Assembly: GCF_002017865.1 (NCBI RefSeq)
Contig: NZ_MTJN01000002.1
Span: 2,728,001 to 2,792,000 of the forward strand
Direction: 5' to 3'
From: Rhodoferax fermentans
GTDB lineage: Bacteria; Pseudomonadota; Gammaproteobacteria; Burkholderiales; Burkholderiaceae_C
DNA: 64,000 nt
In this document: positions 35,709-45,379 of the stretch, one piece after another
Layout of the letters: every line of letters begins with the position of its first letter
Position numbering within the stretch: position 1 is the stretch's first letter
Position numbers and translations under genes: made by a program
Notes under the pieces: generated by a model
The model's input: only the letters and a program-made list of their open reading frames with translations
Database searches by the model: none
Told to the model about the DNA's origin: nothing

Positions 35709-36923
35709 TCAGGCCTGCATGTGGTCACGGCGTGCCAGGCTTGGGAACAGTTTGAGCCAAGATGCGGCGATCAACACGGTGCCAGCACCTCCCAGCACGA
35801 CGGAGCCCACAGCGCCAAACAGGGCTGCGGTGGCGCCCGACTCGAACTCCCCCAGCTGGTTGGAGGCACCGATGAACATCGAGTTGACCGCCGACACCCG
35901 GCCCCGCATCTCGTTGGGCGTTTCCAGCTGAACCAGGGTGGAGCGGATCACCACACTGACGCTGTCAGCCGCACCGGTCACCACCAAGGCCATCAGTGAC
36001 AGCCCAAAATGGCTGGACAAACCAAACACCAGGGTGGCCACACCAAACACCGCGACCGCCACCAGCAGGTGGCGTCCCACATGCCGGGCCAATGGCCAGC
36101 GCATGATGGCCAGCGACATACACAGGGCGCCGACGGCCGGTGCCGAGCGCAACACCCCCAGGCCGACCGGGCCGGTGTGCAGGATGTCGCGGGCATAAAT
36201 CGGCAACAAGGCGGTGGCCCCGCCAAGCAGCACCGCAAACAGGTCCAGAGAGGTTGCACCCAGGATCACCTTGTGTTGCCAAACAAACGAAAAACCGGCC
36301 AGCACGGTTTGCCAGGTGGTGTTCAGCGGCGCGAGCTGGTGTTGGTAACGCACCGTCAGGGCCAGCACGGCCCCCAACACCAGCAGCACGGCACAGGTGA
36401 CATACACGGTGGTGGCACCGGTGGTGTACAACAGGCCGCCCAGCGCCGGGCCGCCAATGATGGCGACCTGCATGCCGCTGGAGCTCAAGGCCACCGCGCT
36501 TTGCAACAGGTGTTGCGGCACCAGCTGCGGCACCAAGGCTTGTTGGGCCGGCATCTGAAAAGCCCGCGCCACCCCGAGCAGTACCGAGATGCCAAGCATT
36601 AGCTCACGTGAGGCAAGGTGGTATTGGGTGGCAGCAATCAACACCAAAGCCACCATGCCCTGGAGCCCCAGGCAGGCCGCAAAGATGCGGGCACGGTGGA
36701 ACCGGTCGGCCACATGCCCAGCGGGCAGCATCAGCAGCAGGGCGGGCACAAATTGGAACAGCCCGACCAGGCCCAGATCCCAGGCGCTGCTGGTGATGTC
36801 ATACATGTGCCAGGCCACCGCCACCATCAGCATCTGATTGGCGCTGACACCCGCCAGACGGGCGAACCAGAAACGCATGAACGGACCTTGGGAAAACAGC
36901 TTGCGGACGTGGGTTTGAGACAT
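35709..36923 (-). CDS. MFS transporter (enterobactin-exporter/MFS_3-like)
   Basis: A 404-residue major facilitator with about 12 hydrophobic segments, from MSQTHVRKLF. Early FWFARLAGVSANQMLMVAVAWHMYDITSSAWDLGLVGL and PAGHVADRFHRARI are typical of EntS-like MFS_3 efflux proteins. The longer frame upstream is rejected as non-homologous. Its substrate is unknown. It converges on the SIR2-like gene and is divergent from a LuxR-type regulator. Confidence 0.85.
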   Translation of the reverse strand: MSQTHVRKLFSQGPFMRFWFARLAGVSANQMLMVAVAWHMYDITSSAWDLGLVGLFQFVPALLLMLPAGHVADRFHRARIFAACLGLQGMVALVLIAATQYHLASRELMLGISVLLGVARAFQMPAQQALVPQLVPQHLLQSAVALSSSGMQVAIIGGPALGGLLYTTGATTVYVTCAVLLVLGAVLALTVRYQHQLAPLNTTWQTVLAGFSFVWQHKVILGATSLDLFAVLLGGATALLPIYARDILHTGPVGLGVLRSAPAVGALCMSLAIMRWPLARHVGRHLLVAVAVFGVATLVFGLSSHFGLSLMALVVTGAADSVSVVIRSTLVQLETPNEMRGRVSAVNSMFIGASNQLGEFESGATAALFGAVGSVVLGGAGTVLIAASWLKLFPSLARRDHMQA

Positions 36924-37210
36924 GGGTCTGAGCTTACCGTAGCCGCCAGAGGGACCTCTCTGACGATCAGCTGTGGCATGACGCGCTGCCTTGTCCCCAA
37001 AAGGCGGGACCAAAGCTGTGGACAAGCTGCTGAACAACTGCCAGAACCCGCGCCAGGCTTGGCTTGGCGGGGCGTGCTTAAAAACCAGGCAAAGGTCATG
37101 ACGGTGCCCCAAACACCTTGATGTGCTGACAAAGCAGTCGACCGAGTTCAGGGCATGCGAGGTTTTACGGGTGCCTCACCGCCCCGGGGCAGCCACTAAA
37201 CTCAAGTGCC
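36924..37210. other. Divergent intergenic region
   Basis: Divergent promoter region of the MFS gene and the LuxR-family gene. I see no gene in it and no clear operator. Confidence 0.4.
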
Positions 37211-38161
37211 ATGCAAGAACCTTATCGCTCCCAACTGTCTTTGCCATTGAGCACTGCCCTGGTGGCGGCCATGGCCAAAATGACAGATGCCATTGGCAGC
37301 GCCCACTGGTTTGACGCGGTGCTCAATTTGTTGGGCACGGTCTGTGCCATTGATTCCGGTGGTGTGATGGTATACCACCGTGCGCAGCGACCGCGCCGGA
37401 TCGTACATCGCTTCAACCCGCAGGAGCGGGCTCTCCCAGAAGATGCCTACCTGTCCGGGCCGTATGTGTTGTGCCCGAATTACCAGCTGTTTGCCCAGGG
37501 TTGCCCCAGTGGCATCTACTGGCTGCGTGATATTGCCCCCGATGACTTTTACGAGAGTGAGTTCTACCGGGTGTTTTATTCACAGATTGGCTTGTCGGAC
37601 TCGATTGACCTGCTGTGGCGCATCAACGAGGACACGGCGTTGAACATCTTCATCGAGCGCAGCATCCGTCATGCCAAGTTCCAGCTGGAGGACATGGTTG
37701 CCATCAACATGTTGCTGCCGCTGATTTTTGCGTCCGCTGCCAAGCACCATGAGCTCACGGTGGCGACTTCACAACGTGACATCGACACCCTGACCCACCG
37801 CAAGGTGCAGAGCACCATCGAGAACTTTGCCAGTTCGCTGTTGACACAGCGTGAGCGCCAGGTGCTGTTCTACATGATCAGCGGTTACTCATCGGCGCTG
37901 ACCGCGCAGCGGCTCAGCACCACCGAAGGCACCATCAAGATCCACCGCAAGAACATCCACCGCAAGCTCGACATCAGCTCCCAGGCCGAACTGTTCTCCC
38001 TGTTCATCAACTGCATTCCGTATGCGGTGCCTGACGGGCAGGCGGACCCCCTGGAAGCCTACCAAAGCACGCCCCAGTCAAGGCGCAGTGTGTCCTTGCT
38101 GGAGGCTGCACCGCGTGTGCGGGAGCCCCGCACGACCGAAGTGCGGCCCAAAAACGCCTGA
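37211..38161 (+). CDS. LuxR-family transcriptional regulator
   Basis: A 316-residue regulator. The N-terminal ~200 residues are an effector domain I do not recognise. The C-terminal LuxR helix-turn-helix is at about 212-270 (LLTQRERQVLFYMISGYSSALTAQRLSTTEGTIKIHRKNIHRKLDI). Its stop is 4 bp from the converging M81 peptidase stop. It is the best local candidate to control the dpp/M81 and dgcNA operons, whose shared promoter region has two NarL/LuxR-like dyads. Confidence 0.88.
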   Translation: MQEPYRSQLSLPLSTALVAAMAKMTDAIGSAHWFDAVLNLLGTVCAIDSGGVMVYHRAQRPRRIVHRFNPQERALPEDAYLSGPYVLCPNYQLFAQGCPSGIYWLRDIAPDDFYESEFYRVFYSQIGLSDSIDLLWRINEDTALNIFIERSIRHAKFQLEDMVAINMLLPLIFASAAKHHELTVATSQRDIDTLTHRKVQSTIENFASSLLTQRERQVLFYMISGYSSALTAQRLSTTEGTIKIHRKNIHRKLDISSQAELFSLFINCIPYAVPDGQADPLEAYQSTPQSRRSVSLLEAAPRVREPRTTEVRPKNA

Positions 38162-38165
38162 GGCT

Positions 38166-39725
38166 TCAGCGCTTGGCGGGCAGGTACAGCCCTTGCGCGT
38201 GGGCGTTTTTCCAGGCGTTGATGTTGATGTCCTGGTCAAACGGAAACAAGGGGCGTGGCAGGTGTTCAAAGGGCAACTGGGTGTAGTCCAATGTGCACAA
38301 GGCTCCGCTGTCGCAGACGATGACTTCGTCAGCAATGGGCTCGAATGCGGCGCGGAAATGCTGCATCGACTTGAGCGCCACGACATGTTTGTGCTCGGGG
38401 TCGATGCCAAAGGCCTTGAACTGCTGCAGGTCCAGGATCTGGGCGCGCAGGGTCACCACCAGAATCTCGATACCGTCCACCTGCAGCACCGCCGTTGGCC
38501 CCCAGCTGCGTTGCAGGCCATGCAGCATGGCGCCACTACCGACATAGTGGCCGTCGCTGAGCAACTTCAGGGTGCCGCGTAAGGCCAGCGGTGCACCGCC
38601 AAATCGGGCGTCGGTCTTGCCACCCAGCAGCACGTCCACCCTGTCTCCTACCTGGTGCCGCATCAGCTGCTGAACCGTCTCGGGGTCGGTGATCGCGCCA
38701 AAACAGGCCTCCTGCACACCGGCTTGCAGCAAGGCCGCCAGCAGCGCGGTAGAGTCGCCATAGGCGCCACCTCCCGGGTTGTCGGCATAGTCTGCGACGA
38801 TGATTGGCCCCCGGCCCGGCACATGCTGCTGTGCATGCGCCAGGCACAGGGCTGCCGCCTGCTGCACCGTGTGAAACTGGTTGAGCCGGTCGTGCCGGCA
38901 CAACCACATGTCATCGGCCAGTTGCTGGGCAAAGGCGGCATGGGTCGCCATGTCGCCTTGCGCCGTGACCAGGATCGAGGGCCCCACTTCGCTGATGTCG
39001 GCATTGGCAAACCCCCCGTTGACACTGACCGCAAACACATCGGGCTGCGTCTCGTAGTTTCGGGCCAGTACCAGCCGCTGAAGCATCGGGCCGACATCGG
39101 TGCGGCCGCCGTTGACCTCCTCCAGCATGGGCCGCGACACGCGCAAAGTACGCGGCTGGATTTCACCCGCCATTGAGCGTTGCAGGATGTCTGCCGCGTG
39201 CCGTCCTGCCAGGCGCATGTCGGTGTGCGGGTAGGTTTTGAACGCCACCATGATGTTGGCCAGGTCACACATCAGGCGTGTGACATTGGCATGGGGGTCC
39301 AGCGTGATGCCAATCGGCAGTTCGGGGCCAACGATGGCGCGCAGTCGCCGCAGCAACTCTCCTTCGCCGTCGTCACAAAAATCCGTGACCATGGCGCCGT
39401 GCAGCCCGAGCAGGATGCCGTTGAGCTGGTCTTTGTGGGCCAATGCAGCGGCCAGGATCGGTTCACTCAATTGGTCAAACGCGGCACGGGTGACTTTGCC
39501 TCCTGGCTGGGCATGGGCGCTGATGGTATGCAGCACTTGCCAGCCATAGCTGCGCGCGGCTTCCAGAAACCCGCCCAGTTCGGTGTTGTTGTCCTGACGG
39601 GCGCGGATCGCCGCTTCCCCATACAACAAACCCCGTTCCGCAAAACTGGCCAGCGTGGTTGGCAGCGCACAAAACGTGTTGGTTTCGTGCAGCATTTCAG
39701 CGGTGAGAACGGTGAAGGGTGTCAT
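38166..39725 (-). CDS. M81-family metallopeptidase (MlrC-like)
   Basis: A 519-residue enzyme of the M81/MlrC family. Visible features are AEMLHETNTFCALPTTLASF at the start, LHGAMVTDFCDDGEGELLRRLR, DPHANVTRLMCD, and ADYADNPGGGAYGDSTALLAALL: the conserved His and Asp zinc ligands and the DNPGGG motif. The founding member MlrC hydrolyses the Adda-(D-iso)Glu bond of linearised microcystin. Here the gene is last in a peptide-transporter operon opposite D-glutamate catabolism genes, so a peptidase for D-Glu-containing peptides is a good guess. It is cytoplasmic (no signal). Confidence 0.88.
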   Translation of the reverse strand: MTPFTVLTAEMLHETNTFCALPTTLASFAERGLLYGEAAIRARQDNNTELGGFLEAARSYGWQVLHTISAHAQPGGKVTRAAFDQLSEPILAAALAHKDQLNGILLGLHGAMVTDFCDDGEGELLRRLRAIVGPELPIGITLDPHANVTRLMCDLANIMVAFKTYPHTDMRLAGRHAADILQRSMAGEIQPRTLRVSRPMLEEVNGGRTDVGPMLQRLVLARNYETQPDVFAVSVNGGFANADISEVGPSILVTAQGDMATHAAFAQQLADDMWLCRHDRLNQFHTVQQAAALCLAHAQQHVPGRGPIIVADYADNPGGGAYGDSTALLAALLQAGVQEACFGAITDPETVQQLMRHQVGDRVDVLLGGKTDARFGGAPLALRGTLKLLSDGHYVGSGAMLHGLQRSWGPTAVLQVDGIEILVVTLRAQILDLQQFKAFGIDPEHKHVVALKSMQHFRAAFEPIADEVIVCDSGALCTLDYTQLPFEHLPRPLFPFDQDININAWKNAHAQGLYLPAKR

Positions 39726-39734
39726 GGACAGGGC

Positions 39735-40718
39735 TCAGGTTGGCGGATGGTGACAGGCCAGTTCATGGCCGTCCCTCAGTACCAAGGCGGGGCGTTCGCT
39801 GCGACAACGGTCGCTGGCATGGGCGCAGCGTGCAGCGTAGGCACAACCGGGGGGCGGGTTGAAGGCGTCAGGGAGTTCTCCGTTCAGCCGGGTGATGACC
39901 CGCCGCTTGGCCGGGTCTGGCTCGAAGGTGCTTTCCATCAGGGCGATGGTGTAGGGGTGACGCGGTGGTGTGTCGGCGCTGGGTAGCACCTCGACGATGC
40001 GGCCCAGGTACATCACCACAATGCGGTCGCAGAAATAGCGCACCAGCCCCAGATCGTGCGAGATGAACAAATAGGTCAAACCCAGCTCCTGCTGCAGTTT
40101 CTCCAGCAAGGCGATGATCTGGGCCTGGATCGAGACGTCCAGTGAGGCGGTAGGTTCGTCCAGTACCAGGAACGACGGCTGCAGAGCCAACGCCCGGGCG
40201 ATACCAATACGTTGTTTCTGACCGCCGGACAACTGATGAGGATAACTCTGGGCCAGCGACGGATTGAGCCCGACCATGGCCATCAGGCTGTTGATGCGAT
40301 CGGTAGCGGCCGCAGCATGGAGATGTTCCCCCTGTACCTGCGACGGCTCCAGCAAGGCGGCACGGATGGTGTAGCGCGGGTCAATCGAGGAATAGGGGTC
40401 CTGAAACACAAACTGCAGACGCCGGCGCAGGCGGCGCATGGCGCTGGCCGACAGGCTGGCCAAATCCACGCCTTCAAACAGCACCTGACCCTGGTCGGCT
40501 TCCAGCAGCCTCAGCACCAGCCGCGCCAGCGTGGATTTGCCGCAACCAGACTCGCCGACCACACCGGTCACCTGACCACGCGGCACATCCAGACTCACAT
40601 CAGCTACCGCTGTCATGACACGTTTTCGACCAAACAGGCCATTGCGGCTGGTGAAGGTGCGGGTCAGCCCACGTACTTCCAGCAGTTTGGCCGACAGGGT
40701 GGGCGCTGTGTCAGCCAC
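39735..40718 (-). CDS. Peptide ABC transporter ATP-binding protein (DppF-like)
   Basis: A 327-residue ATPase with Walker A GESGCGKST, signature LSGGQKQRIGIARAL, Walker B FLVLDEPT and the oligopeptide C-terminal domain GCAYAARCAHASDRC. I chose the GTG at 40718, which has GGGAG upstream and overlaps the preceding stop by 8 bp. It is the second of two ATPases of the operon. Confidence 0.92.
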   Translation of the reverse strand: MADTAPTLSAKLLEVRGLTRTFTSRNGLFGRKRVMTAVADVSLDVPRGQVTGVVGESGCGKSTLARLVLRLLEADQGQVLFEGVDLASLSASAMRRLRRRLQFVFQDPYSSIDPRYTIRAALLEPSQVQGEHLHAAAATDRINSLMAMVGLNPSLAQSYPHQLSGGQKQRIGIARALALQPSFLVLDEPTASLDVSIQAQIIALLEKLQQELGLTYLFISHDLGLVRYFCDRIVVMYLGRIVEVLPSADTPPRHPYTIALMESTFEPDPAKRRVITRLNGELPDAFNPPPGCAYAARCAHASDRCRSERPALVLRDGHELACHHPPT

Positions 40719-41673
40719 GGCAAGCTCCCTCGGGGAAAAGACAGGCCACCTGGCCAGCGTCGTTTGCTTGCAGCAGCGGTACCTCGCTCTGGCAGCGATC
40801 TTGTGCGTGATCACAGCGTGGGTGGTAACGGCAACCGCTGGCAAAGTCACCCACTCCTGGCACCACGCCTGGAATGCCTTTCAGGCTACCCCGTGCCTGG
40901 CCGGTCTGGGCAATGCAGCCAATCAGAGCCCGTGTGTACGGGTGGGCTGGGCGGGCGAAGATGTTGTGTACCGAGTTGCTTTCGGCCACCCGACCGCCAT
41001 ACAGCACCACCACCTTGTCACAGGCCTGGGCCACCACCCCCATATCGTGGGTGATCAGGATCAGGGCCAGACCCCTCTGGCGCACCAGGTCGACCAGGAT
41101 CTGGATGATCTGGGCCTGGATGGTCACGTCCAGCGCGGTGGTTGGCTCATCCGCAATGATCAGGTCCGGATCACCGGCCAATGCCATGGCAATAACGATT
41201 CGCTGTTTCATGCCACCCGACATTTGGTGCGGGTACTGCTGGTAGACGGTTGCGGCATCCGGAATGCGCAGCTGTGCCAGCAACTCCAGTGTGCGAGTAC
41301 GCGCCTGGGCTGCAGAAAAGCCCAGGTGCAGCAACGCGACCTGGTCAATCTGGGCGCCCACGGTGTGCATCGGGTCGAGCGAGGTCATCGGGTTCTGGGT
41401 GATCAGCGCCAGACGCTGGCCACGCATGGCGCGGTAGGTTCGCTCGTTCAAGCCCACCAGTTCGGTGCCATCAAAGTCAATCGAACCGCGACTGATGTGG
41501 CCGCCGATCAGCGGTAACAGGCCCATGACGGCCATGGCCGTGAGTGATTTACCTGAGCCGGATTCCCCCACCACACCCAGGATCTGCCCCTTGTCGAGTT
41601 CGAGCGTGACGCCATCGAGCGGCTGCAAGCGTCCAATCGAGACACACAGGTGGCGCACAGTCAGTAAGGCCAT
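40711..41673 (-). CDS. Peptide ABC transporter ATP-binding protein (DppD-like)
   Basis: A 320-residue ATPase with GESGSGKSLTAMAVMG Walker A, MSGGMKQRIVIAMAL signature, LIIADEPTTALD Walker B and a cysteine-containing oligopeptide domain at the C-terminus (GCRYHPRCDHAQDRC). It pairs with DppF to drive import through DppB/DppC. Confidence 0.94.
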   Translation of the reverse strand: MALLTVRHLCVSIGRLQPLDGVTLELDKGQILGVVGESGSGKSLTAMAVMGLLPLIGGHISRGSIDFDGTELVGLNERTYRAMRGQRLALITQNPMTSLDPMHTVGAQIDQVALLHLGFSAAQARTRTLELLAQLRIPDAATVYQQYPHQMSGGMKQRIVIAMALAGDPDLIIADEPTTALDVTIQAQIIQILVDLVRQRGLALILITHDMGVVAQACDKVVVLYGGRVAESNSVHNIFARPAHPYTRALIGCIAQTGQARGSLKGIPGVVPGVGDFASGCRYHPRCDHAQDRCQSEVPLLQANDAGQVACLFPEGACRG

Positions 41674-41674
41674 G

Positions 41675-42529
41675 TCAGTTGTCTCTCAAGCGGTTTCGGA
41701 TGTCCAGCGCCTCGATCAGCGCATCGCCGAACAGGTTGATCGACACCACGGTGAAGGCAATGGCCAGTCCAGGGCCAAGGATGGTCCAGGGCGCCAGAAA
41801 GATCTGCGCAGTGCCGCTGCTCATCATCGCGCCCCAGCTGGGTTTGGGTGGTTGCACACCGAGCCCAAAAAAACCTAGCGTGGCCTCCAGAATGATGGCG
41901 TCGCCCATGGCCAACATGCCAGCCACGATCACCGGCGTGATGGCGTTGGGTAGCAGATGCCGAAACAGGATGTGGATGTGCCCGGCACCCAGGTTGACGG
42001 CGGCTTCCACATAGGTTTCGCTCTTGATGCTCATGACCTGGGCACGGGTCAGGCGTGCAAACTGCGCCAGATAAGCAATGCTGATGGCAATCATGGTGGC
42101 CTCCAGCCCGGCGCCGATCAATGCGACAAACATGAGCGCAATGAGCACCTCGGGAAAAGACCATGTCAGGTCCACCACCGCCGAGACCAGACGGTCAAAC
42201 AGACCACCAAAATAACCGGCTGCTGCACCCAGACTCATACCCACCAGCACCGACACGCTGATGGCGGTGATCGCCACCGTGAGTGAGGTACGGGCTCCCA
42301 CGATGATGCGTGACAACACATCCCGACCAAATTCATCGGTACCCAGCCAGTGGGCCCATGATGGGTCCTGGTTGGTGGCAGATAAATTCTGGATGTCGTA
42401 AGCGTAAGGGGCCAGCCATGGCGCGAACAGGGCACCACCCACCACGATCAGGATGCACAGCAGAGACACCCCCCCTCGCCAGGTGCCCAGAGTGCGTGAC
42501 AATGCACTGGATTTGCGCAAGCGGCTCAT
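41675..42529 (-). CDS. Peptide ABC transporter permease (DppC-like)
   Basis: A 284-residue permease with an N-terminal segment, HWLGTDEFGRDVLSRIIVGARTSL (the DppC hallmark) and the EAA loop EAAVNLGAGHIHILFRHLLPNA. About six hydrophobic helices. It overlaps the dppB stop by 4 bp. Confidence 0.94.
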   Translation of the reverse strand: MSRLRKSSALSRTLGTWRGGVSLLCILIVVGGALFAPWLAPYAYDIQNLSATNQDPSWAHWLGTDEFGRDVLSRIIVGARTSLTVAITAISVSVLVGMSLGAAAGYFGGLFDRLVSAVVDLTWSFPEVLIALMFVALIGAGLEATMIAISIAYLAQFARLTRAQVMSIKSETYVEAAVNLGAGHIHILFRHLLPNAITPVIVAGMLAMGDAIILEATLGFFGLGVQPPKPSWGAMMSSGTAQIFLAPWTILGPGLAIAFTVVSINLFGDALIEALDIRNRLRDN

Positions 42530-43473
42530 TTCAGGCTGTCCCGCACACGGGGGTCCAGGCTGGCCTGCACCAGATCTCCGAGCAGGGTGCCCAGCATCAC
42601 GGCCATGGCCAACATCAGCAGGCAGCCTTGCACCACCGGATAGTCACGCTGGTTGAGTGAGGTGATCAGCAGCGAGCCCAAGCCAGGGCGGGCAAACACA
42701 AATTCGATGGTGACGGCACCGCCCACAATCCAGCCAATGCGCAGGCTCAGGATGGTCACCACGGGCAGCAAGGCGTGGCGCAGGACGTGCTGCAGCTGGA
42801 TGCGCCGGTGTGACAGGCCTTTGGCATGCAGCATCAGCACAAAGTCCCGGCGACCGACATCGAGCATCGCGGCGCGGGTCACGCGTGACACCAGGGCCAC
42901 GCCGTGCAGGCCAATGGTCAGTACCGGCAACACCAGGGCGCTCCAGCTGCGGGCACCCGATACTGGAAACCACTCCAGTTGTACCGCAAACACCAGAATC
43001 AACAACAGGCCGAGCCAGAAGCTCGGCAAGGTCGATCCCAGCAGGATCAGCGTCATCACCCCGCGATCAATCCAGCTATCCTTGTAAATGGCCGCCAGGG
43101 CGCCGCTGGCAACACCCACGATGGCTGAAAACGCGAATGCCAGACAACCCAGCAGCAGGCTGTGCGGCAGGTTCTCCTCAATCAACTCGGCCACCGGGCG
43201 ACGCAGGATGATGGCATTGCCTAGATCACCCTCGAGCAGGTTGCGAAACCACACGCCGTACTGGACCAGAAGCGGTTTGTCCAGGCCATATTTGGCGATC
43301 AGTTCGGCCCGTTGTTCAGGAGAGGAGCCGATCTGCACCATGTTGTCGATCGGGTCTCCAGGCACCATGTGGATGATCAAAAAGATGATCATCGACACCG
43401 CAAGAAACACCGGCACCAGCATCAGCAAACGTTTGATCACAAAATTCAGCAAACCGGGATTCCTTGTTGTCAA
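42526..43473 (-). CDS. Peptide ABC transporter permease (DppB-like)
   Basis: A 315-residue permease with N-terminal VIKRLLMLVPVFLAVSMIIFLIIHMVPGDPIDNM and the EAA-like loop LMLHAKGLSHRRIQLQHVLRHALLPVV. It is the DppB partner of the following permease. Six hydrophobic segments are seen. Confidence 0.94.
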   Translation of the reverse strand: MTTRNPGLLNFVIKRLLMLVPVFLAVSMIIFLIIHMVPGDPIDNMVQIGSSPEQRAELIAKYGLDKPLLVQYGVWFRNLLEGDLGNAIILRRPVAELIEENLPHSLLLGCLAFAFSAIVGVASGALAAIYKDSWIDRGVMTLILLGSTLPSFWLGLLLILVFAVQLEWFPVSGARSWSALVLPVLTIGLHGVALVSRVTRAAMLDVGRRDFVLMLHAKGLSHRRIQLQHVLRHALLPVVTILSLRIGWIVGGAVTIEFVFARPGLGSLLITSLNQRDYPVVQGCLLMLAMAVMLGTLLGDLVQASLDPRVRDSLK

Positions 43474-43505
43474 ACAGTGTGATGGCGCATGTCGGTCCGG
43501 TGGGT

Positions 43506-45092
43506 TTACTTGACCTCTATGTCCATGATGGATTGGGTAGCAAGCTTGATGCCACGGATGTTGTCAGGCATTTTCAACCTGGTGGTGCTGTAGGCAAAGC
43601 TCTGGGTTGGCTGGTAGATCGGTGCAAACAGGAATTGCGACATGATGTACTCGTGATAGGCCTTGAAGTTGCTGACCCTTTCATCCCAGGTCTTGGAGCC
43701 TTTCATCGCTTTCGCGTTGAGGGCTTCCCCCTTGGGGTCGTTCCACATCGAGATGTTGGGGTAACCCAGGCGGGTGCCGCTGAAGAACCAGTCCAGGATG
43801 TCGGCGTTCACATAGTCGTAACTGCGTACCGCCAGCTGGTGGTCGGTTTTCTTTTTGTACATGGCGTTGATTGACGCGGCGTCCTGCACCGTAATCTCGG
43901 CATTCACCCCCACGGCTTTCAACTGGGCCTGAATCACCTCGGTCACACGTTTGAACTGGGTGCCGTTCTGGGTCCAGAGTTTGACCGTCAGCGGCACACC
44001 ACCTTTGGCGCGCACCCCGCCCGCACCCATCAGCCAGCCCGCTTCGTCAAGCAGCTTTTTCGACCGATCCGGGTTGTAGCTGATGTTGAATTTGGGGTTG
44101 ATCTTGGACTCCTGCAAGCTGCTGACCAGGAAGTTGTTGGCCACCGCACCGGTGCCACCAAACAGGCTGCTCATGATTTCCTTCTGGTTGACGGCAAGTG
44201 CCACGGCTTCCCGCACCTTGATGTCCGTGAAGGGTTCAACCGAGGTGTTGATCGGCATGTAAAACACCTCGGTGCCAGGCAGCATCACCACCTTGATCGA
44301 CTTCTCGGCCTGCAGTTTGGGCAGGAAGTCGGTTGGCACACTCAGCAGCGCATCCACCCCACCGGTCTTGAGCTCCAAGAAGGCGGTGGAGTCTTCGCTG
44401 ATTTCGCGCAGCGTCAGGTTTTTGATCTTGGCTGGCCCCTGGTTCTTCGATAGGTCCGAGGCCCAGCGGTAGTCTTCGTTGCGCACCAGTTTGGTCTGCT
44501 GGCCAACGGTGAAGCTCTCTAGTTTGAACGGGCCACTGCCAACGGCAGCGGCCACACCAAACTTGTCACCCAGTGCCTCGTAGGACTTCGGTGAAGGTAC
44601 CCCCATGAAACTGGTGGCCAGGTTGAACAGCAGCGCGGGGTCCGGGTTCTTCATGACCAGTTTGACGGTGTAGTCGTCAATGATGACGATCTTGTCAATC
44701 GACTCAGTCATGTAGGCGTTTTCGGTGCCCTTGAACTTGGGCAGCCACCATTCGATCACTTTGGCGTTGAAAGGCTCGCCGTCGTGGAATTTGACCCCCT
44801 TGCGCAGCTTGAAAGTCCAGCTCATTCCGTCAGGTGCCGACTCCCAGGAGGTGGCCAACTGGCCGTGGAAACTGTGGTCGGCATCCTGCACCACCAGGCG
44901 GTCAAAAATCAGGTTGTTTGCGACATTGAGCTTGGTGCCCTTGAGCGGGTTGTAGGTCGGAAAACCGTTTTCACGTGCGTTGATGACAAAGGTCGCGTCC
45001 TGGGCGAACACGGGCGCCGACCCTGCCACAACGCAGACCCCCGCCAAAGCAAGCAACACAACTTTCACCGAGTGGTTTAAACGATTCATCAT
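43506..45092 (-). CDS. Peptide ABC transporter periplasmic binding protein (DppA/OppA-like, SBP_bac_5)
   Basis: A 528-residue secreted binding protein. The signal peptide is VKVVLLALAGVCVVAGSAPVFA with cleavage near AQDA. The family signature ATSWESAPDGMSWTFKLRKGVKFHDGEPFNA is at about 82-112. It would bind short peptides in the periplasm; the ligand cannot be read from sequence. It is the first gene of the dppABCDF-M81 operon and divergent from dgcN. Confidence 0.94.
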   Translation of the reverse strand: MMNRLNHSVKVVLLALAGVCVVAGSAPVFAQDATFVINARENGFPTYNPLKGTKLNVANNLIFDRLVVQDADHSFHGQLATSWESAPDGMSWTFKLRKGVKFHDGEPFNAKVIEWWLPKFKGTENAYMTESIDKIVIIDDYTVKLVMKNPDPALLFNLATSFMGVPSPKSYEALGDKFGVAAAVGSGPFKLESFTVGQQTKLVRNEDYRWASDLSKNQGPAKIKNLTLREISEDSTAFLELKTGGVDALLSVPTDFLPKLQAEKSIKVVMLPGTEVFYMPINTSVEPFTDIKVREAVALAVNQKEIMSSLFGGTGAVANNFLVSSLQESKINPKFNISYNPDRSKKLLDEAGWLMGAGGVRAKGGVPLTVKLWTQNGTQFKRVTEVIQAQLKAVGVNAEITVQDAASINAMYKKKTDHQLAVRSYDYVNADILDWFFSGTRLGYPNISMWNDPKGEALNAKAMKGSKTWDERVSNFKAYHEYIMSQFLFAPIYQPTQSFAYSTTRLKMPDNIRGIKLATQSIMDIEVK

Positions 45093-45379
45093 GACTTCCT
45101 GAAAAGTACCAGGCCGTGTGGGGCATGGCGTGGGGTTGACGAGGGTTACACAGAGGCGTCACAAAGCATAAGTGCATTTGTCAGTCGTGAAGGCGCATCT
45201 ATCCCCAAAGGGGTAGTGTGTCCAGAAGTTGCCCTAGTACCGGACTATCAACTATCCCGCAGGGAGTAGGTGGACCAATAACGCACCATTTCGGGGCTGG
45301 AATGCCTTTATTCTTGTTCCCACCAAGACCCTGGGCGTCTGCCATGGTCAATGCCCCTTTTTGAAGAGACGGACTCCCC
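45093..45379. promoter_or_regulatory. Divergent dppA/dgcN promoter region with two dyads
   Basis: This is 287 bp between the divergent peptide-transport and D-glutamate operons. It contains CTATCCCCAAAGGGGTAG (45199-45216) and CTATCCCGCAGGGAGTAG (45252-45269), two related 18-bp dyads centred 53 bp apart (about five helical turns). They are candidate operators for the LuxR-family regulator of the locus. Confidence 0.65.
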
